Below, one piece after another: positions 22,848-28,999 of a stretch of 38,847 nucleotides of DNA. Within the stretch, counting starts at the first letter, position 1. Each line of letters starts with the position of its first letter. Source of the DNA: CAVYPR01 sp052145775 (lineage in GTDB: Bacteria > Actinomycetota > Acidimicrobiia > Acidimicrobiales > RAAP-2); contig JBKQNY010000167.1 of NCBI GenBank assembly GCA_052145775.1, positions 1 to 38,847 on the forward strand, in the 5' to 3' direction. The translations under genes and the position numbers were made by a program. The notes under the pieces were generated by a model. It did not search any database and was not told where the DNA came from. It was given only the letters and a program-made list of their open reading frames with translations.

Positions 22848-24887
22848 ATGAGCGAGGTGGTCGAGGTGCCCGGCACAGCGCCCACCCTCACCCTCACCCA
22901 CCGCCGGGTGCTGGTGGTCATCGGGGCGCTGATGCTCGGCATGTTCCTGGCCTCGCTGGACCAGACCGTCGTCTCGACCGCCCTGCCCACCATCGTGGGC
23001 GACCTGCACGGGGCCTCCCACCTGACCTGGGTGGTGACCGCCTACCTGCTCACCTCGACCGTGTCCACCCCGTTGTGGGGGAAGCTCGGCGACCAGTACG
23101 GGCGCAAGGTCTTCTTCCAGGCCGCCATCATCATCTTCTTGGTGGGCTCGGTGCTGTCGGGCCTCAGTCAGTCGATGGGCGAGCTCATTGCTTTCCGGGC
23201 CCTGCAGGGGCTGGGCGGCGGCGGCCTCATGGTGGGGGCCCAGACGATCGTGGGCGACGTGGTCTCGCCCCGCGAGCGCGGCCGCTACATGGGGCTGTTC
23301 ATGGCCATGTTCGGGGTGACCACCGTCATCGGGCCGCTGATCGGCGGCCTGTTCGTCGAGTACCTCAGCTGGCGGTGGATCTTCTACATCAACCTGCCGA
23401 TCGGGGCGCTGGCCCTGGTGGTCACGGCGATGGCCCTGCCCGGCTCCCTCGGTCGGGTGCACCGGGTGATCGACTACCTGGGCACGGTCTTTTTGGCCCT
23501 CTCGGCCAGCGCGCTCGTCATCTACGCCAGCCTCGGCGGCACCTCGTACGCCTGGGGCTCGCCGTTCATGGTGGCGCTGGCGGTGTCGGGCGTGCTCTTC
23601 GCGCTGCTCTTCGTGTGGGCCGAGCACCGGGCGAAGGAGCCGGTGATCCCGCTGCGGCTCTTCCGCAACAAGGTGTTCAGCGCGGTCTCGGCCATCGGCT
23701 TCGTGGTGGGCTTCGCCATGTACGGGGCCCTCACCTTCTTGCCGCTCTTCTTGCAGGTGGTGAAGGGGGTCAGCCCCACCGAGTCGGGCGTGCGGCTGTT
23801 CGCCATGATGCTCGGCCTCCTGATCACCTCGGTCGTCTCGGGCCAGCTGGTCAGCCGCTACGGCCGCTACAAGGTGTTCCCGGTGCTCGGCACCGCCCTC
23901 ATGACCCTCGGCCTCTACCTCATGTCGCTGATCGGGGTGGCCACCGGGCCGTGGACGATGTCGGCCTACATGTTCGTCTTCGGGGCCGGCCTCGGCCTGG
24001 TGATGCAGGTGCTGGTGGTGGCGGTGCAGAACGCCGTCCCCTACGAGGAGCTCGGCACCGCCACCTCGGGCACGACCTTCTTCCGCATGATCGGGGGCTC
24101 GTTCGGCACGGCCGTCTTCGGCGCCATCTTCGCCAACCTGCTGGCCGGCAATCTCGTGCGCGCCCTCGGACCGGTCAAGCTCCCCCCCAACGCCGCCAGC
24201 CAGATCGACAACCCCGCACTTCTGGCCAGGCTGCCGGCGGCCATCCACGCCGGGGTCGTCGAGGGGGTCGCCCACACCGTCCAGACGGTGTTCCTGGTCG
24301 GCGTGCCGATCGCCGCGGTCGCCTTCGCGCTCACGTGGCTCCTGCCCGAGGTGCCGCTGCGCCGCTCCATCCGCTCGACCGGCACCGCCGAGGGTCTCGC
24401 CGTCACCGGCCACCGCACCTCGCTCGAGGAGCTGCAGCGGTCGCTGTCGAGGGTGGCGTCCCGGGAGAACCGGGCCGACCTCTACCGCAGCCTGGCCGAG
24501 CAGGCGGGCCTCGACCTCCCCCCGCGGGCCTGCTGGCTCCTCTACCGGCTGTCCGAGCGCCCCGGGGCGACGACCGCCTCGATCTCGGCCGACTTGAAGG
24601 TGGAGCCGCACAAGATCGCCGAGGGCCTCGAGGCATTACTCGGTGCGGGGATGGTGAGCCGGCCCCGGGGCCCCGATGACCCGCTCGTGCTGACCGGGGC
24701 GGGCCGCGACGCCGTCGAACGGCTGACGGCCGCCCGGCGGGCCCGGCTGGGGGACCTGCTCGAGGGCTGGGACCTCGACGCCAACCCCGAGGTGGAGCAG
24801 ATGGTCCGCAACCTGGCCCACCAGCTGTTGGCCGACGACGACAAGCTCGTCGAGGACACCCGCCCGGGCCTCCGCTTGGCGGGATAG
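22848..24887 (+). CDS. DHA2-type MFS exporter with a fused C-terminal winged-helix domain
   Basis: The first about 500 residues form a 14-helix EmrB/QacA-type drug-proton antiporter (GKLGDQYGRK motif A; GPLIGGLFVEYLSWRWIFYINLPIG region as motif C). The last about 160 residues are soluble: LEELQRSLSRVASRENRADLYRSLAEQAG, then a winged-helix-like segment (PPRACWLLYRLSERPGATTASISADLKVEPHKIAEGLEALLGAGMVSRPRG). This resembles the DNA-binding part of MarR proteins. Such fusions exist in actinobacteria but are poorly studied; the domain might sense substrate or regulate from the membrane. GGAGGG before the ATG supports the start. It lies 13 nt after the MMPL stop, in the same transcript as marR. Confidence 0.92.
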   Translation: MSEVVEVPGTAPTLTLTHRRVLVVIGALMLGMFLASLDQTVVSTALPTIVGDLHGASHLTWVVTAYLLTSTVSTPLWGKLGDQYGRKVFFQAAIIIFLVGSVLSGLSQSMGELIAFRALQGLGGGGLMVGAQTIVGDVVSPRERGRYMGLFMAMFGVTTVIGPLIGGLFVEYLSWRWIFYINLPIGALALVVTAMALPGSLGRVHRVIDYLGTVFLALSASALVIYASLGGTSYAWGSPFMVALAVSGVLFALLFVWAEHRAKEPVIPLRLFRNKVFSAVSAIGFVVGFAMYGALTFLPLFLQVVKGVSPTESGVRLFAMMLGLLITSVVSGQLVSRYGRYKVFPVLGTALMTLGLYLMSLIGVATGPWTMSAYMFVFGAGLGLVMQVLVVAVQNAVPYEELGTATSGTTFFRMIGGSFGTAVFGAIFANLLAGNLVRALGPVKLPPNAASQIDNPALLARLPAAIHAGVVEGVAHTVQTVFLVGVPIAAVAFALTWLLPEVPLRRSIRSTGTAEGLAVTGHRTSLEELQRSLSRVASRENRADLYRSLAEQAGLDLPPRACWLLYRLSERPGATTASISADLKVEPHKIAEGLEALLGAGMVSRPRGPDDPLVLTGAGRDAVERLTAARRARLGDLLEGWDLDANPEVEQMVRNLAHQLLADDDKLVEDTRPGLRLAG

Positions 24888-24910
24888 CCGGCAACGAACG
24901 GGGACCGCTG

Positions 24911-25210
24911 GTGCGCGTGACGATCCACGTGCGGCCCGGCTCGGCCCGGCCCGGCGTCGGCGGGGGCCACGACGGGGCGCTGGTGGTGCGGGTCGGCCAG
25001 CCGGCCGAGCGGGGGGCGGCCACCGAGGCGGCCCTGCGGGCCGTGGCCGGGGCGCTCGGGGTGCCGGCCCGGACGGTGACGCTCGCCCACGGGGCCGCCA
25101 GCCGGCGCAAGGTGCTCGACGTCGCCGTCGTCGGGGTCGATGAGGAGCGCTGCCGGGCGCGTCTGGCGCGGCTGCTCGCCGGGCCAGACGAGCCGGGCCG
25201 ACTGACCTAA
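24911..25210 (+). CDS. DUF167 (YggU-like) protein
   Basis: The 99-aa product has the compact DUF167 fold: VTIHVRPGSARPGVGG, a variable loop (HDGALVVRVGQPAERGAATEAALRAVAGALGV), then VTLAHGAASRRKVLDV, the conserved G-x-x-S-R-x-K motif. Function in the family is not established. The GTG at 24911 opens the conserved strand; an alternative GTG lies two codons on. It follows the MFS gene by 23 nt and may simply be the last gene of the efflux operon, or independently expressed. Confidence 0.85.
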   Translation: MRVTIHVRPGSARPGVGGGHDGALVVRVGQPAERGAATEAALRAVAGALGVPARTVTLAHGAASRRKVLDVAVVGVDEERCRARLARLLAGPDEPGRLT

Positions 25211-25253
25211 TGGCTGGTCGCCCGCTGCGAGGTGTTCCAGCTAGGCGGCGGGG

Positions 25254-26030
25254 CTAGGCGGCGGGATCGGTGCGCTCGCGCTCGGGGTCGAGGCCGGCGG
25301 CTTCGTAGGTGGCGGCCTCCACCCCGGGGGGCTCGACCAGCGTCTCGAGGGCGGCCAGGGGGTGGTGGCGGAGGTCGGCCGGAGCCGCCGCCGGCTCGGG
25401 TTTCGTGCCGGGGATCCCGCCGAGCGCTCGGATCCAGAACTGGATGGCCGGGCCGATGCACAGGCCGGTGATGATCGTGCCCACGCCGACGGCCCCGCCC
25501 AGGAGCCAGCCGGCCATCAGGACGGTGAGCTCCATGGCCACGCGCAGGGGGGCCAGCGGGCGGCCGGTCACCCGGTGCAGCGCCAGCATGACCGAGTCGT
25601 AGGCGGAGACCCCGACGGCCGCCCGGAAGGCGCAGGCCCCCCCGAGCGCCATGGCCAAGGTGGCCGCCACCACGGCGGCCAGCCGGAACCCGTACCCGTG
25701 GATGACCGGGAGGCGGGGGAGGACCCAGTTGAGGAACAGCCCCGAGATGAACGGCCAGGCGAGGGTTCCCGGGCCCGGCAGAGTGCGCAGGCACAGGGCC
25801 AGCAGGATGGAGGCCACGCCGGTCACCATCACCGCGTCGCCCAGCGACATCCCGGTGTGCTTGGAGATCCCGTCCTGGAGGACGAAGAGGGGGCCGAGGC
25901 CGAGCTCGGCCCGGACGGTGACCGCGTAGCAGAAGGTCGCCAGGAGCACGCCGAAGGTGAACAGCGCGCTCCGGCGCACGCCCGAGGCCACGCTGGTCGG
26001 CCGCGAGAACGGGGGCGGGGTGCCGGCCAT
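25254..26030 (-). CDS. YczE/YitT-family membrane protein
   Basis: This 258-aa membrane protein has five or six hydrophobic segments (SALFTFGVLLATFCYAVTV, SLGDAVMVTGVASILLALCL, LAAVVAATLAMALGGACAF, LMAGWLLGGAVGVGTIITGLCIG). GLGPLFVLQDGISKHTGMSLGDA in the second segment is a family hallmark. The C-terminal 45 residues are hydrophilic. Members (YczE, YitT, YyaS) are mostly uncharacterised transporters or regulators. A 19-codon leader ORF ends one nt before its ATG (TGAGATG), so its translation could be coupled to that of the leader. It follows the sugar-kinase gene on the same strand after 131 nt, but has its own candidate promoter. Confidence 0.85.
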   Translation of the reverse strand: MAGTPPPFSRPTSVASGVRRSALFTFGVLLATFCYAVTVRAELGLGPLFVLQDGISKHTGMSLGDAVMVTGVASILLALCLRTLPGPGTLAWPFISGLFLNWVLPRLPVIHGYGFRLAAVVAATLAMALGGACAFRAAVGVSAYDSVMLALHRVTGRPLAPLRVAMELTVLMAGWLLGGAVGVGTIITGLCIGPAIQFWIRALGGIPGTKPEPAAAPADLRHHPLAALETLVEPPGVEAATYEAAGLDPERERTDPAA

Positions 26031-26031
26031 C

Positions 26032-26091
26032 TCAGCGCGCCCCCGGCAGCGCGCCGACGAGGCGGCGCCGGGCCGGCTGGCGATCGGGCAT
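26032..26091 (-). CDS. 19-codon leader ORF upstream of the YczE-like gene
   Basis: An ATG at 26091 opens a short frame ending in TGA one nt before the YczE-like ATG (TGAGATG). The encoded peptide is basic, with three successive Arg at positions 8-10. A -10-like TAGGCT (reverse complement of 26097-26102) is 5 nt before the ATG, so the mRNA would begin at or next to it. The arrangement suits translational coupling or attenuation by a leader peptide. It could also be chance; the frame is short and I have no homology. Confidence 0.45.
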   Translation of the reverse strand: MPDRQPARRRLVGALPGAR

Positions 26092-26161
26092 GGTGCAGCC
26101 TACCCAATGGCATCCGGGGCCGATCTGCTCCGAAGGGTCGTCGCCGGTCCAGGGCGGGTGC

Positions 26162-27178
26162 TCAGCCCTCGTCCAGCGCCCGGCGCAGGAGCGCCTCGGC
26201 GTCGGGACCGGCGCCCAGGGTGTCGAGGCCGAGGAGGGCCGCCCCCAGCACCGGGGGGCGCCCGGCCAGCGGGCGCAGGACGGCGTGCGGTGCGCGGCGG
26301 CGCACGCCGGCGAGCACGAGGTCGGCGAACCGGCGGTTCGCAAAGATCCCCCCGCCGACCACCACCTCGACCGGTGCGGCCGCAAGTTCGAGCCGCTTCA
26401 GCGCGGCGCCGGCCATGGCCACCACCTCGTCCACCAGCTGGTCGACGGCCGCTCGGGACGGTTCGTCGCCGGCGTCGGCCGCCTCCAGTGCCACCCGGGC
26501 CAGCTCCATGAGGCGGCCGAAGGGCAGCTCGCCGGTGTACACGGCCTCGAGGACGGCCTCGGGGGTGGGGAGGCCCAGGTGGTCGGGGACCGCCTGGCGC
26601 AGGGCGGTGGGGTCGCCCCGGCCGTCGCCGGCGCGAAGGGCCAGCCCCAGTGCCCGGATGCCCAGCCAGGCCCCACCGGGGGTGAAGTCGCCCGACAGCT
26701 CGCCCAGGGACGGGAACCGCACGTGGCGCCCGTCTGCTCCCACCCCGACGCAGTTGAGCCCGGTCCCGCAGACCACCCCCACCCCGCTGGCGCCGGTGGC
26801 CCCGGCCCGCAGCACGGCGAAGGCGTCGTTGCGCACGTCGCAGCGGTCGGTCCACCCGGCGCCGCGCACCGCGGCGCCGACTCGCTCCTCGTCCACCGCC
26901 AGGTCGACACCGGCCAGGCAGTAGACGCCGAGGGGGGCGACGGCCCCCCCGCGGCGGGCCAGGCCGCTCGAGGCCTCGGCCACGGTGGCCGCCACGTTCT
27001 CCACCATCGCCTCCATCCCCACCATCTGGTGGTTGGAGGCGGGACCGCGGGCCCGTCCCACGACCGTGCCGTCGGCGGCGACGAGCACGACGTCGGTCTT
27101 GGAGGCGCCCCCGTCCACGGCCAGCAGGGCGGGAGGCGGCGGGCCCGCGCCGCCCTGTTGGTCGGGGTCGGTGGACAC
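26162..27178 (-). CDS. BadF/NagK-type sugar kinase
   Basis: This 338-aa ASKHA-fold kinase has AVDGGASKTDVVLV (ATP phosphate-1 loop), GTVVGRARGPASNHQMVG, VVCGTGLNCVGVG (second loop) and VVVGGGIFANRRFADL (adenosine loop). The closest characterised types phosphorylate N-acetylglucosamine or related amino sugars. A GTG at 27178 is preferred: a clear TATGAT -10 (27186-27191, minus strand) is 7 nt upstream, so an in-frame ATG at 27190 would lie inside the -10. It is divergent from a GH4 6-phospho-glycosidase across 37 bp. No PTS genes are present; a kinase-plus-phosphoglycosidase pathway for cell-wall or chitin-derived sugars is an inference. Confidence 0.85.
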   Translation of the reverse strand: MSTDPDQQGGAGPPPPALLAVDGGASKTDVVLVAADGTVVGRARGPASNHQMVGMEAMVENVAATVAEASSGLARRGGAVAPLGVYCLAGVDLAVDEERVGAAVRGAGWTDRCDVRNDAFAVLRAGATGASGVGVVCGTGLNCVGVGADGRHVRFPSLGELSGDFTPGGAWLGIRALGLALRAGDGRGDPTALRQAVPDHLGLPTPEAVLEAVYTGELPFGRLMELARVALEAADAGDEPSRAAVDQLVDEVVAMAGAALKRLELAAAPVEVVVGGGIFANRRFADLVLAGVRRRAPHAVLRPLAGRPPVLGAALLGLDTLGAGPDAEALLRRALDEG

Positions 27179-27185
27179 GCCGCGG

Positions 27186-27215
27186 ATCATACGGGGGACT
27201 GTTACCTTCGGTCCC
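27186..27215. promoter_or_regulatory. Divergent leaderless promoters between kinase and GH4 genes
   Basis: TATGAT (minus strand, 27186-27191) lies 7 nt before the kinase GTG, and TACCTT (plus strand, 27203-27208) lies 7 nt before the GH4 ATG. The elements face outward; each -35 region would overlap the other -10, so the two promoters probably compete. An inverted repeat GGGAC (27195-27199) / GTCCC (27211-27215) spans the interval and could be an operator for a sugar-responsive regulator. No regulator gene is adjacent. Confidence 0.6.
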
Positions 27216-28496
27216 ATGGGCGTGAAGATGGCCATCGTGGGGGGAGGGAGCACCTACACCCCCGAGCTGGTCGAGGGGCTCTGCGACCACGAGGACCGCC
27301 TGGCCGTGGACGAGCTGTTCCTGCTCGACCCCGACGCCGACCGCCTGGGACCGGTGGCCGGGCTGTCCGAGCGGATCCTGCGCCACCGGGGCTGGTCCGG
27401 TCGCCTCGAGGCCACCGGCGACCGCCAGCGGGCCCTCGACGGCGCTGACTTCGTGGTGGTCCAGCTGCGCGTCGGCGGCCAGGCCGCACGGCTCTCGGAC
27501 GAGACCCTTCCCCACGGCTACGGCTGCCTGGGGCAGGAGACCACCGGGCCCGGGGGACTGGCCAAGGCGCTGCGGACGGTCCCGCTCGTGCTCGAGCTGG
27601 CCGAGGAGACGGCCAAGCGGGGCGCGCCCGGGGCGTGGCTGGTCGACTTCACCAATCCGGTGGGGATCGTGACCCAGGCCCTCGCCGACGAGGGCCACCG
27701 GGCGGTGGGGCTGTGCAACGTGGCCCGCACGGTGCAGCGCCGGCTCGGCCACTACCTGGGCGGGGTTGACCCCGACGCCATCGACCTCGAACACGTCGGC
27801 CTCAACCACCTCACCTGGGTCCGCACGGCCACCGTCGACGGCGTCGACCGGCTGCCCGGGCTGCTCGAGCAGTTCGGCCCCGAGCTCGAGCTCGAGAGCG
27901 GGAGCCCCATCGACCTCATCCGCCTGCTGGGCGCCCTCCCCTCCTACTACCTGCACTACTACTACGGCCGCGACGCCGAGCTGGCCGAGCAGGTCGCCCC
28001 CGGCTACCGTCCCCGGGCCGAGGTGGTGGCCGAGCTCGAGACCAAGCTGCTCGTCCAGTACGAGGACCCGGGTCTGGTGACCAAGCCCGAGCTGCTGTCG
28101 TGGCGGGGCGGCGCCTACTACTCCGAGGCCGCCGTCCGCCTGATGGCCTCGCTCCATGCCGGCACCGGCGACGTGCAAGTGGTGGACGTGGTGAACGGCG
28201 GCGCGCTCGAAGGGGTCGCCGACGACGCCGTGGTCGAGGTGCCCTCGGTGGTCGACCGCCACGGGGTCCGCCCGCTGCCCCAGCGGCCGCTCCCGCCCGA
28301 GATGCTCGGCCTGGTCCAGCACGTGAAGGGCTACGAGCGACTGGCCGCCGAGGCCGCCACCTCGGGAAGCCGTCAGGCCGTGGTGCGGGCCCTGCTGGCC
28401 AATCCGCTGGTGGGGCAGTACCCGGTGGCCGAGGAGCTGGCCGGCGCGCTGCTCAGCGCCAACCGACGGTTCCTCCCCCGGTTCTTCCCCGCGTGA
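27216..28496 (+). CDS. GH4-family 6-phospho-glycosidase
   Basis: This 426-aa NAD- and divalent-metal-dependent enzyme cleaves 6-phospho-glycosides by an oxidation-elimination route. The NAD site is VGGGSTYTPELVEGL; LRVGGQAARL, GQETTGPGGL and DFTNPVGIVTQAL follow; GLCNVAR and GLNHLTWV give the Cys and His metal ligands; YYLHYYYGRDAE is near the C-terminal third. The subfamily resembles 6-phospho-beta-glucosidases rather than alpha-type. A -10-like TACCTT 7 nt before the ATG favours the start at 27216. It is divergent from the BadF-type kinase, whose product might supply a phosphorylated substrate. Convergent with the PNPOx-like gene after 3 nt. Confidence 0.94.
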   Translation: MGVKMAIVGGGSTYTPELVEGLCDHEDRLAVDELFLLDPDADRLGPVAGLSERILRHRGWSGRLEATGDRQRALDGADFVVVQLRVGGQAARLSDETLPHGYGCLGQETTGPGGLAKALRTVPLVLELAEETAKRGAPGAWLVDFTNPVGIVTQALADEGHRAVGLCNVARTVQRRLGHYLGGVDPDAIDLEHVGLNHLTWVRTATVDGVDRLPGLLEQFGPELELESGSPIDLIRLLGALPSYYLHYYYGRDAELAEQVAPGYRPRAEVVAELETKLLVQYEDPGLVTKPELLSWRGGAYYSEAAVRLMASLHAGTGDVQVVDVVNGGALEGVADDAVVEVPSVVDRHGVRPLPQRPLPPEMLGLVQHVKGYERLAAEAATSGSRQAVVRALLANPLVGQYPVAEELAGALLSANRRFLPRFFPA

Positions 28497-28499
28497 CCC

Positions 28500-28940
28500 T
28501 CAACCCTCTGTGGCCGAAAGGCCCCCCACCGGCCGGGGGGTGAACCGGCGCCCGGTCACCACGTCCGAGCGGAGGCGCACCGCCCGGTGGCCCCACTCGA
28601 CCACCCAGGGCCGCGGCAGGTCGGCGGCGATCTCCTCGGGGTCCTCCTCGATGGCCAGGCCCCGGACCAGCACGCTCCACACCCGGCCGCCCGCCACGCC
28701 GTCGACCTGGAACGACGCCAGCGGACGGTCGGACAGGCGGCCGAAGACGCCCTCCCCGATGCGCAGCACCACGTCGGGGCCGTGGACGAGGTAGTTGACC
28801 GGGAGGACCAGCGGCGCCCCCTCGAGAGACACGCCCAGGTGGCCGTGGAGGCCCTCCTTGGCCCCGATGGCCAGGAGGCGGCGGCACTCGGGCAGATCCA
28901 GCACGTCTGAGCCACGGGCGTCAATCCACACGGTGGCCAT
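28500..28940 (-). CDS. Pyridoxamine-5'-phosphate-oxidase-like (split-barrel) protein
   Basis: The 146-aa protein has the FMN-binding split-barrel pattern: LDLPECRRLLAIGAKEGLHGHLGVSLEGAPLVLPVNYLVHGPDVVLRIGEG (conserved LxVxxEGxPxxxPVNY core), then RPLASFQVDGVAGGRVWSVLVRGLAIEE. Actinobacteria have many such proteins that reduce or bind F420, haem or flavin; which cofactor is used here cannot be told. The ATG at 28940 is the first good start after a run of non-family sequence. A GC hairpin covers its last codons and the region shared with the convergent GH4 3' end (about 28517-28541), possibly a two-way terminator. Confidence 0.85.
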   Translation of the reverse strand: MATVWIDARGSDVLDLPECRRLLAIGAKEGLHGHLGVSLEGAPLVLPVNYLVHGPDVVLRIGEGVFGRLSDRPLASFQVDGVAGGRVWSVLVRGLAIEEDPEEIAADLPRPWVVEWGHRAVRLRSDVVTGRRFTPRPVGGLSATEG

Positions 28941-28999
28941 GATCGCCGCCGACGGTGCGGCGGTCCAGCCGGTGACGCGTCGGCCGCCGGCGAGCGCCC

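Noticed and set aside
27201..27215. GTTACCTTCGGTCCC resembles a DosR box next to the GH4 start
   Set aside because: It directly abuts the ATG, the expected -10 at 32.5 bp is absent both ways, and the TACCTT is better explained as the leaderless -10.
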